DNA of 64,000 nt from Brevibacterium spongiae. GTDB taxonomy: Bacteria > Actinomycetota > Actinomycetes > Actinomycetales > Brevibacteriaceae. Each line of letters opens with the position of its first letter. The first letter of the stretch is position 1. Location: the NCBI RefSeq assembly GCF_026168515.1, contig NZ_CP093443.1, forward strand, positions 3,782,001-3,846,000, in the 5' to 3' direction. Under the pieces are notes generated by a model that saw nothing but the letters and a program-made list of their open reading frames with translations, ran no database searches and was not told the origin of the DNA. The position numbers and the translations under genes are program-made. Shown piece after piece: positions 40,978 through 50,338 of the stretch.

Positions 40978-42843
40978 ATGAGCACAGACAGCCGCATATC
41001 CCCCGATGCGATCATCGTCGGGGCCGGACTCGCCGGACTCGTCGCCGCCCACGAACTCACCCAGGCGGGTAAGCGCGTGCTCATCCTTGACCAGGAGAAC
41101 CGCGCGAACCTCGGCGGGCAGGCGTTCTGGTCCCTCGGCGGACTCTTCCTCATCGACTCCCCCGAACAGCGCCGGCTGCGCGTCCACGATTCCCTCGAAC
41201 TCGCACGAAGCGACTGGGCCACCTCGGCGGGATTCGACCGGGACGAGGATCATTGGCCCAGGAAGTGGGCGGAGGCGTACCTCGATTTCGCGGCCGGTGA
41301 GAAGCGGCAGTACCTGCGTGACCTGGGCCTGCGTCTGACACCGATCGTCGGGTGGGCCGAACGCGGCGGGTCCGGGGCCGGCGAGCACGGTAACTCCGTC
41401 CCCCGGTTCCACCTCACGTGGGGCACCGGCCCCGAGGTGGTCCGTGTCTTCCGCGAACCCGTCGAAGCCGCCGAGGCGGACGGACTCGTCGACTTCAGGT
41501 TCCGTCACCGTGTCGACGAACTCATCACCGAGGACGGTGCCGTCGTCGGTGTGCGCGGCCGAGTGCTCGCCCCCAGCCACACTGCACGCGGGGTCGAGTC
41601 GAATCGCGACGAGATCGAGGACTTCGAACTGCGTGCCCCCGCGGTCATCGTCACCACCGGCGGGATCGGGCACAATTTCGAACTCATGGAGAAGTACTGG
41701 CCGGTCGACCGCCTCGGCGAGTTCCCGGACACGATGCTCGCCGGGGTGCCCGCGCATGTCGACGGACGGATGCTGCAGATCGCCGAGGATGCCGGGGCGA
41801 GTCTGATCAACCGGGACCGGATCTGGGCGTACACGGAAGGCATCGAGAACTGGAATACGATCTGGCCGGGCCACGGGATCCGCATCATTCCGGGACCGTC
41901 GTCGCTGTGGTTCGATGCCGAGGGCAACCGGTTCCCCGCGCCGAACTATCCCGGCTTCGATACCAATCGGACGATGCGCACGATCCTTGAGACCGGATAC
42001 GACTATTCGTGGTTCGTTCTCAACGAGTCGATCATCCGCAAGGAGTTCGCGCTGTCAGGTTCGGAGCAGAACCCGGACATTACTGAGAAGGACATCGGGA
42101 TCACGCTCGACCGAGTGCGCTCCTCGGATGCTCCGGCCCCGATCGAAGCCTTCAAGAACTTCGGGCCCGATTTCGTCGTGGCGGAGACGACCGAGGAGCT
42201 CGTGGCGGGGATGAACGAACGCTCCCGCGGACCGGTCATCGACCATGACCACCTCGTCGAACAGATCCGACAGCGTGACCGGCAGACCGACCATCCGTTC
42301 TCGAAGGACGCGCAGGTGCAGGCGATCCACAATGCCCGCGCCTACCTCGGCGACAAGATCGTGCGCGCGGTGAAACCGCACAAGATCCTCGATCCGGAAC
42401 ACGGTCCCCTCATCGCGGTGCGGCTGAGCCTGCTCTCGCGCAAGACGCTCGGCGGATTGGAGACGAACCTCGACGGGCAGGTCATCGGCATGTGCGACAT
42501 TGGAGCGGTCGGTGGCACCGAAGCAGGTGGTACGCGAACCGGCGCTGAGGATGCCAGTGGCGGGGGTGCCACTGGCACAGTTCACGACGGCATCCCGATT
42601 CCCGGGCTCTATGCCGCCGGTGAGGTCACCGGCTTCGGCGGTGGCGGCATGCACGGGTACAACGCACTCGAAGGCACCTTCCTCGGCGGATGCATCTTCT
42701 CCGGACTGCGCGCCGGCCGTGCGGTGGCGAACGGCGGAAGGTCCACCGGGTCGGGCGGGTCAGCCGGGTCAGTCGGGGCCACCGGGTCGCGCGGGCCAGT
42801 CGGCAACGGCACGACCGGAATCGAATCGCGAGGGAAGAAGTGA
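40978..42843 (+). CDS. FAD-binding dehydrogenase of the KstD-like group
   Basis: A 621-residue flavoprotein. The dinucleotide motif is AIIVGAGLAGLVAAHEL, followed by VLILDQENRANLGGQAFWSLGG and a second FAD segment near the C-terminus (PGLYAAGEVTGFGGGGMHGYNALEG). It belongs to the succinate dehydrogenase/3-ketosteroid dehydrogenase superfamily; I recall close relatives annotated only as FAD-binding dehydrogenase. The C-terminal 45 residues are Gly/Ser/Thr repeats encoded by repeated DNA. The ATG at 40978 has AGAGGAG upstream. It overlaps the next SDR by GTGA, so the two probably act on one substrate, unknown. Confidence 0.85.
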   Translation: MSTDSRISPDAIIVGAGLAGLVAAHELTQAGKRVLILDQENRANLGGQAFWSLGGLFLIDSPEQRRLRVHDSLELARSDWATSAGFDRDEDHWPRKWAEAYLDFAAGEKRQYLRDLGLRLTPIVGWAERGGSGAGEHGNSVPRFHLTWGTGPEVVRVFREPVEAAEADGLVDFRFRHRVDELITEDGAVVGVRGRVLAPSHTARGVESNRDEIEDFELRAPAVIVTTGGIGHNFELMEKYWPVDRLGEFPDTMLAGVPAHVDGRMLQIAEDAGASLINRDRIWAYTEGIENWNTIWPGHGIRIIPGPSSLWFDAEGNRFPAPNYPGFDTNRTMRTILETGYDYSWFVLNESIIRKEFALSGSEQNPDITEKDIGITLDRVRSSDAPAPIEAFKNFGPDFVVAETTEELVAGMNERSRGPVIDHDHLVEQIRQRDRQTDHPFSKDAQVQAIHNARAYLGDKIVRAVKPHKILDPEHGPLIAVRLSLLSRKTLGGLETNLDGQVIGMCDIGAVGGTEAGGTRTGAEDASGGGATGTVHDGIPIPGLYAAGEVTGFGGGGMHGYNALEGTFLGGCIFSGLRAGRAVANGGRSTGSGGSAGSVGATGSRGPVGNGTTGIESRGKK

Positions 42844-43676
42844 ACGACGCGCACAACGGTCTCACCGTCCTCGTCACCGGAGGCACCTCGGGCATCGGCA
42901 AAGCACTCGTCGAAGCCCTGGCGGCCAAGGGATGCCACGTGCTCACGACGAGTCGTGATCCTCATCGCCTGTCTCCGACGGATAGGGTCCCCGGCGTCAG
43001 CTACCTGCCCCTCGACCTCGCCGAACCGGATGGGCCGGACCGGTTGGCCGAAGACCTCGAGCGTCTCGGCGTGCTCGGCGAGATCGATGTGCTCATCAAC
43101 AATGCCGGCGAGAGTCAGTCCGGGCCGTTCGAAGAGCTGCCGGCCGAGGCCATCGAACGTCTCTTTCGCACCAATGTCTTCGGTCCGGTGCGGCTGAGCC
43201 AGCTCGTGCTGCCCGGAATGCGTGCGCGGCGGACAGGTCGCATCATCATGGTCGGGTCGATGCTCGCGAGCTTCCCGTTGGCGCACCGCAGCTCCTATTC
43301 GGCGGCAAAGGCCGCGCTGCGCACTTTCGCCACGGCGGCCAGGCAGGAACTCTCGCCGTTCGGGGTGTGGGTCAGCGTCGTCGAGCCCGGATCGATCGCC
43401 ACCGGCATCGGACTGCGCCGCACGAAGTACCTCGAGGACGGTTCGCCCTATACGGACGATGTCACGACGATGCTTGAGCATCTCGATGCCAATGAGCGAG
43501 GAGGCATCCCGGCCGAGAAGGTCGCGGCCACGATCATCGACGCCATTGTGTCGCCGCGTCCGCGAGAGTTCTACGCCGTCGGCAGCAGGGCACCCCTGCC
43601 GTTCCTGCTCAAGCGAGCGCTGCCGCGGTCGCTGATGTCGAAGATCGTCGCCGCCCAGCACGGCCTCAAACGGTGA
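42840..43676 (+). CDS. Short-chain dehydrogenase/reductase paired with the FAD enzyme
   Basis: A 278-residue SDR with TGGTSGIG, NNAG, a serine in MVGSMLASF and Tyr-x3-Lys in SYSAAK. The start is GTG 42840, whose overlap with the stop at 42841-42843 and the family N-terminus (LTVLVTGGTSG) fix it. Basic residues follow the second strand (TTSRDPHRL), consistent with NADP(H). Translational coupling with the FAD dehydrogenase suggests a shared pathway for a ketone or alcohol substrate, possibly steroid-like; this is inference. Confidence 0.85.
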   Translation: MNDAHNGLTVLVTGGTSGIGKALVEALAAKGCHVLTTSRDPHRLSPTDRVPGVSYLPLDLAEPDGPDRLAEDLERLGVLGEIDVLINNAGESQSGPFEELPAEAIERLFRTNVFGPVRLSQLVLPGMRARRTGRIIMVGSMLASFPLAHRSSYSAAKAALRTFATAARQELSPFGVWVSVVEPGSIATGIGLRRTKYLEDGSPYTDDVTTMLEHLDANERGGIPAEKVAATIIDAIVSPRPREFYAVGSRAPLPFLLKRALPRSLMSKIVAAQHGLKR

Positions 43677-43741
43677 GCGGCAAGGCCGTCAGGCAAGACC
43701 GAAGCGTCGAGCCCAGCAGCCGCGAAGCGCAGGGCTGAGCG

Positions 43742-43796
43742 CTGCTGGAACTGGGAGGTCCCTGCTGGAACCGGGACTCTGCTACTGGAACCGGGA
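43742..43796. repeat. Tandem 20-base repeats at the epimerase gene end
   Basis: CTGCTGGAACYGGGA occurs at 43742 and 43762, and CTACTGGAACCGGGA at 43782, exactly 20 bases apart. The third copy is the stop codon and last codons of the epimerase-like gene; the other two are beyond its stop. Confidence 0.65.
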
Positions 43797-44714
43797 GGGG
43801 ATGAGGTGCTGGGTCGTCGAAATCCCAAGCACCCGCTGCTGACGAGAGAGGTTGTAGGTCCGGTCGGACTGCAGGTACTGGACGAGGAAGAGCTTCGCCC
43901 GGTCCCCGCGCTTGAACACGCCCTTGACCTTGAGCCCGAGCTTCGCCGTCACCAGAGCCTTGTCCTTCGCCACACCTTCGATGACGACCTGGTCATACCC
44001 CATCCGCCCGAAGTGCGTGACGATGGCGTCCTTGAGCCGGTAGGGAGTCGGGTCGCCGATGTTGAACGGGCCCGCAGCCGAGGGCACATCGAGGCAGGCG
44101 AGCGCGGCACGCACGACATTGTCGACATGCGTCAGCGTCAGCTTCTGCCGACCTCCGCCGGGCAGCCGCAGCACACCCTTCTTCGAGATCTTCGACAGGA
44201 ACGGCATGAACATCGTCTCGCCCGGTCCGTAGACGGCAGCGGGTCTGAGGATCGCGGCATCCGGTCGGATGCGGGAGACGAGCTGCTCGGCCAAGGCATG
44301 GGTGCGGGAGTAGGCGTCGGTGAACTCGCTGGGGTCCTTCGGCCCGGCTTCCTCCCACAGTTCGGCGTGCGGTTCGGCCGAGGAGTACACAGTCGTCGAG
44401 GACACGTGGACGATCCGGGCCTTCGGGAAGGCGTCGAGGACATTGCGGGTGCCCGTCACCTTCACGGCATAGAGAGCGTCGTCATCGGCGCTGACCGAGG
44501 AGATGCCTGCACAGTGGAAGACCGCCGTGGCCTTCGCCGCCAGGGACTGCACAGCCTGCGGGGCCGCCTCGGTGATATCCCAGTGTTGGAAGTTCACTCC
44601 GGGGATCTCCGGATCCGTCCGGGAAAGGGCGTAGACCGTCTCGTCCCGATCCGCGAGCGCACGCGCGATGGCACCACCGATGAAGCCGCTGGCTCCGGTC
44701 ACTATCACCGCCAC
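43782..44714 (-). CDS. Extended SDR / NAD-dependent epimerase-like protein with altered active site
   Basis: A 310-residue extended SDR. The NAD loop is TGASGFIGGAI and the protein keeps VHVSSTTVY and RPAAVYGPGE. The catalytic pair Tyr-x3-Lys is changed: Tyr135 is present in DAYSRTHALAE but His139 (codon CAT) replaces lysine. Lysine is normally needed for cofactor binding and proton transfer, so it may be a weak or non-classical enzyme. No sugar-nucleotide genes adjoin. The ATG at 44714 gives the family N-terminus. Confidence 0.8.
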   Translation of the reverse strand: MAVIVTGASGFIGGAIARALADRDETVYALSRTDPEIPGVNFQHWDITEAAPQAVQSLAAKATAVFHCAGISSVSADDDALYAVKVTGTRNVLDAFPKARIVHVSSTTVYSSAEPHAELWEEAGPKDPSEFTDAYSRTHALAEQLVSRIRPDAAILRPAAVYGPGETMFMPFLSKISKKGVLRLPGGGRQKLTLTHVDNVVRAALACLDVPSAAGPFNIGDPTPYRLKDAIVTHFGRMGYDQVVIEGVAKDKALVTAKLGLKVKGVFKRGDRAKLFLVQYLQSDRTYNLSRQQRVLGISTTQHLIPSRFQ

Positions 44715-44769
44715 GATGGTCCCTTTCTCATCCGTGCCTCATCCGCGCCTCACTGAGCCTCACTGAGGC

Positions 44770-45555
44770 TCACCCGCGATGCTGCCACTGCGGTTCCCGC
44801 TTCGTCAGGAAGGCGTCGATCCCCTCCTGCGCGTCGGTCGCCACAGCATTATGTGCCATCACCTGCGACATCCGCGCATAGGCGTCGGCCACAGGCAGCT
44901 CACGCTGTTCGTAGAACGCTGCTTTGCCTATGGCAACTGTAGCCGACGAGGCGGACGCGACTTTCCGCGCCAGCTCTGTTGCGGCCGCCTCCAACTCATC
45001 GTCGGCGACGACATCGGAGACGAGACCGAAGCGCAGCGCATCCGCAGCGGTCACGAAATCACCGGTGAGCAGCATCCGCATCGCCTGCTTCACGGGCACC
45101 GCACGCGACAGGGCCACCATCGGCGTCGAACAGAACAGGCCGATCTTCACTCCCGGAGTCGCAAACCGCGCAGACTCTGCGGCCACCGCCAGATCGCAGG
45201 CGGCCACGAGCTGACACCCTGCCGCCGTCGCCACTCCCTGCACCTGCGCGATGACCGGCTGCGGAATGGTCTGGATGAGCTGCATGAGGCGGGAGCACGC
45301 GTCGAAGATCTCCTGCTGCGTCTCCAGATCCGCCCCGCCGATCTCCCCCAGGTCATGGCCGGAACTGAACACATGACCGGCGGTGCGGACGATGAGCACG
45401 CGCACATCGGTGCGTCGCCCCGCCTCGGCGAGGGTGTCGATGAGGTCTTCCATCACCGCCAGTGACAGAGCGTTGCGTGTGGCCGGCTGGTTGATCGTCA
45501 CGGACGCGACTCCGTCGTCGGGCTCGGCGAATACAATTGACTCAGACATATCCAT
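44770..45555 (-). CDS. ECHDC3-like enoyl-CoA hydratase/isomerase family protein
   Basis: A 261-residue crotonase-fold protein. The oxyanion segment QGVATAAGCQLVAACDLAVAAESARF is normal, but the next region reads ATPGVKIGLFCSTPM, the form seen in ECHDC3-type proteins, instead of the glutamate-bearing catalytic loops of true hydratases. The reaction is thus uncertain. I placed the start at ATG 45555; a second ATG at 45549 is also possible, and the ribosome site is weak. It is convergent with the epimerase gene. Confidence 0.8.
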   Translation of the reverse strand: MDMSESIVFAEPDDGVASVTINQPATRNALSLAVMEDLIDTLAEAGRRTDVRVLIVRTAGHVFSSGHDLGEIGGADLETQQEIFDACSRLMQLIQTIPQPVIAQVQGVATAAGCQLVAACDLAVAAESARFATPGVKIGLFCSTPMVALSRAVPVKQAMRMLLTGDFVTAADALRFGLVSDVVADDELEAAATELARKVASASSATVAIGKAAFYEQRELPVADAYARMSQVMAHNAVATDAQEGIDAFLTKREPQWQHRG

Positions 45556-45664
45556 ATTCTGCCAAAGGTCCGACTCGCTGTGCGGAATCCGGGCGTGCTG
45601 ATCCGCCCTCCGCAGGTCGTGGAGTTTTGCCGGTGTGGGTCCAGCGGCGTCGAGAGGGACCACC

Positions 45665-47242
45665 ATGACCACCTTGCTGATGATCATCGGATTCGGAGCT
45701 GCCACCTCGGTGGTGGTCGGACTGGGACAGAAGCTCAAGCTCCCCTGGCCGGCGCTCATGGTCCTCATCGGCATCGCCGGCGCGTTCATCCCCACCTTCG
45801 CCGAGGTGGCCATCGATCCCGAGCTCGTCCTCCCGCTGTTCCTGCCGCCCCTGCTCTTCGCCGCCGCGCAGAAGACGTCGTGGGCGCTGTTCGCGATCCG
45901 GTGGCGCACGATCCTCGGCATGTCCGTGGCGCTCGTCGGGGTGACAGTGGCCGTCGTCGCCGGTTCCGCGGTCTTCCTCATCCCCGGAATCACGATCGCC
46001 GCGGCCATCGCGCTCGGCGCCATGCTCGCCCCGCCCGATCCCGTCGCCGTCGAAGCCGTGGCCAGCACCGTGTCGATCCCCCGTCGCATCATGACGACCC
46101 TGCAGAGCGAAGGCCTGTTCAACGATGCCGCCTCCCTGGTCATCTTCCAGACCGCAATGGCCGCGGTCCTGGCCGGCACCGAGGTGGACTACGCAGATCT
46201 CGCCGTGTCCTTCCTCGTCTCCGCCGTCGTCGCGGTCGCCGTCGGTCTGGTGCTGTCGTTCGCGGCGTGGTGGGTGATGGAGAAGATCGACCACACGGTC
46301 GCCCGCTCCTCCCTCATGCTCGTCCTGCCCTTCGGCGTCTACCTCGTCGCCGAACACCTCCACGCCAGCGGAGTCATCGCCGTCGTCGTCGCAGCCCTGG
46401 AGGTCCGCCGCCGCGACACCGAAGGAAATTCGGCCGAACGGGTGACGCAGAATTCGACGTGGCAGGTCCTCGAGATGCTCATCACCGGCATCGCCTTCGG
46501 CCTCATCGGGCTCGATCTGCGCCTCATCGTCGAATCCGAACACGCCGACCTCGGTCGGGCGATCCTCGTCGGTGTCCTCATCGCCGTCGTAGTCGTCGCC
46601 GTCCGCTTCGTCTGGCTGCTGCTGGGAACGGTCATCGAACGCAAGAGGAGCGAAGAGGACCCGGATGCTGCACCATTGAGCGTCCGCGATGCCACACTTA
46701 TGACCTGGGGCGGAATGCGCGGTCTGGCCACCGTCGCCCTGGCCCTGTCGGTCCCGGCGACGACGAGCGCCGGGACGCCGTTCCCCGGACGCTCCTATGT
46801 CATCGTCGCGGCCGCTGTGATTCTCCTCGTCACCCTCGTCCTCGCCGGCCTGAGCTTCCCGACCGTCGTCGGGCTCCTCGGCATCGACGACGAGGCGGAG
46901 AAGGAGCACGAGGCGACCAAGGCGATCGCCCTGCGCGCATACAAGGCCGCGATGCGCGAGATCAAGAACGACGACACCCTGCCCGACGAAGTCATCGAAC
47001 CGCTGCGCGCCCGATTCAAGACCCTGCACGATCAGCTCAGCGGCACCACCGATGATCAGGCGAGCGAGGAACAGGTGACCGCGTTCAAGGAGCACCGGGC
47101 GCAGATGCTCGCCGTCCAGAAGAGGGCCATGCAGACCGCCCGCGCCGAGGTGCTCGCCGCCCGCCGCGAACGCGGCACCGATCCCGAGATCGCTGACAAG
47201 GTCCTGCGCCGCTTCGACCTCCAGTCCGTGCTCGCGAACTGA
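45665..47242 (+). CDS. CPA1-family Na+/H+ antiporter
   Basis: A 525-residue cation/proton antiporter with about 12 membrane helices. The family motifs are ALGAMLAPPDPVAVEAV and LQSEGLFNDAASLV, which carries the ion-binding Asn-Asp. A C-terminal soluble, charged domain of about 110 residues follows, as in NhaP/NhaG proteins. It would exchange sodium or potassium for protons at the membrane. The ATG at 45665 is preceded by AGAGGGA. It stands alone. Confidence 0.9.
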   Translation: MTTLLMIIGFGAATSVVVGLGQKLKLPWPALMVLIGIAGAFIPTFAEVAIDPELVLPLFLPPLLFAAAQKTSWALFAIRWRTILGMSVALVGVTVAVVAGSAVFLIPGITIAAAIALGAMLAPPDPVAVEAVASTVSIPRRIMTTLQSEGLFNDAASLVIFQTAMAAVLAGTEVDYADLAVSFLVSAVVAVAVGLVLSFAAWWVMEKIDHTVARSSLMLVLPFGVYLVAEHLHASGVIAVVVAALEVRRRDTEGNSAERVTQNSTWQVLEMLITGIAFGLIGLDLRLIVESEHADLGRAILVGVLIAVVVVAVRFVWLLLGTVIERKRSEEDPDAAPLSVRDATLMTWGGMRGLATVALALSVPATTSAGTPFPGRSYVIVAAAVILLVTLVLAGLSFPTVVGLLGIDDEAEKEHEATKAIALRAYKAAMREIKNDDTLPDEVIEPLRARFKTLHDQLSGTTDDQASEEQVTAFKEHRAQMLAVQKRAMQTARAEVLAARRERGTDPEIADKVLRRFDLQSVLAN

Positions 47243-47294
47243 GCGTGCGCGGGCTGAGGGCGCGCGGGCCGAGCCCGGCGCGGGCTGAACCCGG
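47239..47294. repeat. Tandem repeat running out of the antiporter stop codon
   Basis: Four units of 15-16 bases, CTGAGCGTGCGCGGG, CTGAGGGCGCGCGGG, CCGAGCCCGGCGCGGG and CTGAACCCGG, begin at 47239, the first overlapping the stop TGA (47240-47242). Three units carry CTGA. Confidence 0.55.
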
Positions 47295-47392
47295 CACCGC
47301 CGGCGGAGGATGCGCGGGCTCAGTGCGGCCGTGGTTGAGCCCAACGCACACGCGGAATGGCGGGCCGCCTCGGCGGATTTGTACTCGATTTT

Positions 47393-47421
47393 CAAAGTTG
47401 AGCGGAATAGACTCAACTTTG
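47393..47421. promoter_or_regulatory. HAIR-like (HspR) operator before clpB
   Basis: CAAAGTTGAG-N9-CTCAACTTTG is a perfect dyad with TTGAG-N9-CTCAA, the spacing of the HspR inverted repeat (CTTGAGT-N7-ACTCAAG). It lies about 60 bases before clpB. Outer bases differ from the consensus (G/C for C/G) but pair with each other. Confidence 0.75.
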
Positions 47422-47479
47422 TTGGTGTTGTTCTGATCGAGAGCTGAAATCAGCACAGATTTTCATGAAGGAGATGCGC

Positions 47480-50086
47480 ATGGACGCACAGATGACAACC
47501 AAATCTCGGGAGGCCCTGCAGACCGCGGTCAACGACGTCGTCGCCCGGAAGAACAACCAGATCGAACCGGCCCACCTCGTGGCCGCGCTGCTGGCCCAAC
47601 CCGATTCCCTGGCCTCGGCCCTGCTGACGAAGGTGGGCGCCGACCCGCGCGTCGTGCTCCGGGCGATCGAGGCCGTGATCGGCGGGTTCCCCACGGTCAG
47701 CGGATCCTCGGTGAGCCAGCCGGGACTGTCCCGTGCCGGCCTGGAGATGATGAACCTCGCGCAGGAGGAGATGACTGCGCTCGGCGACCAGTTCGTCTCC
47801 ACCGAGCACCTGCTGCTGGCCGCGGCTGCCGGCCAGGACGGTGCTGGAGATGCGCTGCGTTCAAATGGTGCGAACCGGGATGCGCTGCTCGCGGCGCTGC
47901 CCGAGCTGCGCGCCGGGAAGAAGGTCACCTCGGAGAACCCCGAGGAGACCATGCAGTCGCTGGAGAAGTTCGGCGTCGACCTCACCGCCACCGCACGCGA
48001 GGGCAAACTCGATCCGGTCATCGGCCGTGACAAAGAAGTTCGCCGCGTCGTCCAGGTGCTCTCGCGCCGGACGAAGAACAACCCGGTCCTCATCGGTGAG
48101 CCCGGCGTCGGCAAGACCGCCGTCGTCGAAGGCCTCGCCCAGCGGATCGTCGCCGGCGACGTGCCCGAGTCCCTGCGCGACAAGACGCTCATCAGCCTCG
48201 ACCTCTCAGCCATGGTCGCCGGCGCGAAGTACCGCGGCGAGTTCGAGGAGCGGCTCAAGGCCGTGCTCGAGGAGATCAAGAACGCCGACGGGCAGATCAT
48301 CACCTTCATCGACGAACTCCACACGATCGTCGGTGCCGGTGCCGGCGGCGACTCGACGATGGACGCGGGCAATATGCTCAAGCCGATGCTCGCCCGCGGT
48401 GAGCTGCGGATGATCGGCGCCACGACCCTGGACGAGTACCGGGAGAACATCGAGAAGGACCCGGCCCTGGAGCGCCGGTTCCAGCAGGTGTTCGTCGGTG
48501 AGCCCAGCGTCGAGGACACGATCGCAATCCTCCGCGGCCTCAAGGAACGCTACGAAGCCCACCACAAGGTCTCGATCAACGACGGGGCTCTGGTCGCTGC
48601 GGCAACGATGTCCAACCGGTACATCACCGGCCGACAGCTGCCGGACAAGGCCATCGACCTCGTCGACGAGGCGGCCAGCCGACTGCGCATGGAGATCGAC
48701 TCGGCCCCGGTCGAGATCGATGAGCTCCGCCGTGCCGTCGACCGCCTGAAGATGGAGGACATGGCACTGTCGAAGGAGACCGACTCCGCGTCCGTCGAGC
48801 GCCTCGGTGCCCTGCGCGCCGATCTCGCGGACAAGGAGGAGGAGCTGCGCGGGCTCGAAGCGACCTGGGAGTCCCAGAGGGCCGGCCTCAACCGTGTCGG
48901 TGAGCTGAAGACGAAGCTCGACGAGCTGCGGTCGGCCGCCGACAAGGCGCAGCGCGACACCGACCTCGAGACCGCGTCCCGTCTGCTCTACGGGGAGATC
49001 CCCGCGGTGCAGAAGGAGATCGCCGAGGCCGAAGCCGCCGAAGCGGAGGCCGAGGCCGGTCAGTCCTCGGATCCGATGGTCTCGGACAAGGTCTCAAGCA
49101 ATGACATCGCCGAGGTGGTCTCGTCCTGGACGGGCATCCCCGCCGGACGCCTCGTCCAAGGCGAGGTCGAGAAGCTGCTCGGTGCGGAGGGCATCCTCGG
49201 GCAGCGTCTCATCGGGCAGAAGAGCGCCGTCGCCGCGGTCTCCGACGCCATCCGTCGGTCGCGTGCCGGTGTCGCCGACCCGGACCGTCCGACCGGTTCG
49301 TTCCTGTTCCTCGGCCCCACCGGTGTCGGCAAGACGGAGCTTGCGAAATCGCTCGCGGACTTCCTCTTCGACGACGAGAAGGCCCTGATCAGGATCGATA
49401 TGAGCGAATACGGTGAGAAGCACACTGTGTCCCGGCTCGTCGGTGCCCCTCCGGGCTACGTCGGCTACGACGAGGGTGGTCAGCTCACCGAGGCGGTCCG
49501 CCGTCGCCCGTACTCCGTGGTCCTGCTCGATGAGGTGGAGAAGGCACACCCGTCGGTCTTCGACATCCTGCTGCAGGTCCTCGACGACGGTCGGCTCACC
49601 GACGGTCAGGGACGTACGGTCGACTTCAGGAACACCATCCTGATCCTGACCTCGAACCTCGGTTCGCAGTTCCTCGTCGACAAGAGCCTGTCGACCGAAG
49701 AGCAGCGCAGCAAGGTGCTCGACATCGTGCACGCGACGTTCAAGCCCGAGTTCCTCAACCGCCTCGACGACATCGTGCTCTTCGATGCCCTCGGACAGGA
49801 CGAGCTCGCCTCGATCGTCGATCTGCAGATCGAGCACATGTCCAGGCGGCTGTCGGACCGGCGGATCTCGCTCGAGGTCACGCAGGGTGCCGAGGACTGG
49901 CTGGCTCTGGAAGGCTATGACCCGGCATTCGGTGCCAGGCCGCTGCGCAGGCTGGTCCAGCGCGAGATCGGCGACAAGCTCGCCCGCGCGCTGCTCGCCG
50001 GTGACATCGTCGACGGAGACGTCGTGGTCGTCGACCTGCCCGAGGACCCCGAGTCCAAGGGACTGGAGCTGCGCCCGAAGCGGTAA
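47480..50086 (+). CDS. clpB: ClpB disaggregase
   Basis: An 868-residue Hsp100 ATPase that dissolves protein aggregates with DnaK. It has an N-terminal Clp-N domain ([21 protein letters not shown]), first nucleotide-binding domain with GEPGVGKTA and [12 protein letters not shown], a coiled-coil middle region (about 405-530), and a second domain with [25 protein letters not shown] and a final [12 protein letters not shown]. The length is normal. The ATG at 47480 has AAGGAG seven bases upstream. An HspR-type dyad lies in front, so heat-shock repression by HspR is likely. Confidence 0.96.
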   Translation: MDAQMTTKSREALQTAVNDVVARKNNQIEPAHLVAALLAQPDSLASALLTKVGADPRVVLRAIEAVIGGFPTVSGSSVSQPGLSRAGLEMMNLAQEEMTALGDQFVSTEHLLLAAAAGQDGAGDALRSNGANRDALLAALPELRAGKKVTSENPEETMQSLEKFGVDLTATAREGKLDPVIGRDKEVRRVVQVLSRRTKNNPVLIGEPGVGKTAVVEGLAQRIVAGDVPESLRDKTLISLDLSAMVAGAKYRGEFEERLKAVLEEIKNADGQIITFIDELHTIVGAGAGGDSTMDAGNMLKPMLARGELRMIGATTLDEYRENIEKDPALERRFQQVFVGEPSVEDTIAILRGLKERYEAHHKVSINDGALVAAATMSNRYITGRQLPDKAIDLVDEAASRLRMEIDSAPVEIDELRRAVDRLKMEDMALSKETDSASVERLGALRADLADKEEELRGLEATWESQRAGLNRVGELKTKLDELRSAADKAQRDTDLETASRLLYGEIPAVQKEIAEAEAAEAEAEAGQSSDPMVSDKVSSNDIAEVVSSWTGIPAGRLVQGEVEKLLGAEGILGQRLIGQKSAVAAVSDAIRRSRAGVADPDRPTGSFLFLGPTGVGKTELAKSLADFLFDDEKALIRIDMSEYGEKHTVSRLVGAPPGYVGYDEGGQLTEAVRRRPYSVVLLDEVEKAHPSVFDILLQVLDDGRLTDGQGRTVDFRNTILILTSNLGSQFLVDKSLSTEEQRSKVLDIVHATFKPEFLNRLDDIVLFDALGQDELASIVDLQIEHMSRRLSDRRISLEVTQGAEDWLALEGYDPAFGARPLRRLVQREIGDKLARALLAGDIVDGDVVVVDLPEDPESKGLELRPKR

Positions 50087-50225
50087 GCCTCCCCGCAGCC
50101 GGTAGCCGTCAGCCCGTGGCTGGCAGCCCGCGGCTACCGGCTCGCGGCCGGCAGCGGCCGGTAGCAGCTGGCGGCAGCGTGCAGTATCTGGCGGCTCGCG
50201 GTCGGTAGCCTGCAGCACGACGCCT
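50087..50225. repeat. Degenerate GC-rich repeats after clpB
   Basis: About 140 bases made of imperfect copies of GCCGGTAGC and related CGGTAGC/GGCTGGC words, starting where the clpB end reads AAGCGGTAAGCC. No gene. It is another case of repeats following a stop. Confidence 0.5.
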
Positions 50226-50231
50226 AAGGGG

Positions 50232-50285
50232 ACACTCTTTTCTGAGAAGCTCACGTTTTTCGGTGAGCTTTTCAGAAAAGAGTGT
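50232..50285. terminator. Bidirectional terminator between clpB and the HTTM gene
   Basis: Arms 50232-50254 and 50263-50285 pair over 23 bases with one mismatch, with T- and A-rich stretches inside. It stands between convergent genes. Confidence 0.85.
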
Positions 50286-50338
50286 GCCCTTTGCTGTCTG
50301 ACGACTCATGCGGAGGCTTCGACCCCGCCGGAGCGGGT

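Noticed and set aside
44770..46179. N-terminal extension of the ECHDC3-like gene to 46179
   Set aside because: It would run antisense through the antiporter gene and is Ala/Met/Thr-rich; the crotonase N-terminus begins at 45555.
45542..47416. 624-residue minus-strand frame opposite the antiporter gene
   Set aside because: Asp/Gly/His/Glu-rich composition typical of the antisense of a GC-rich coding region; the plus-strand antiporter motifs are unambiguous.
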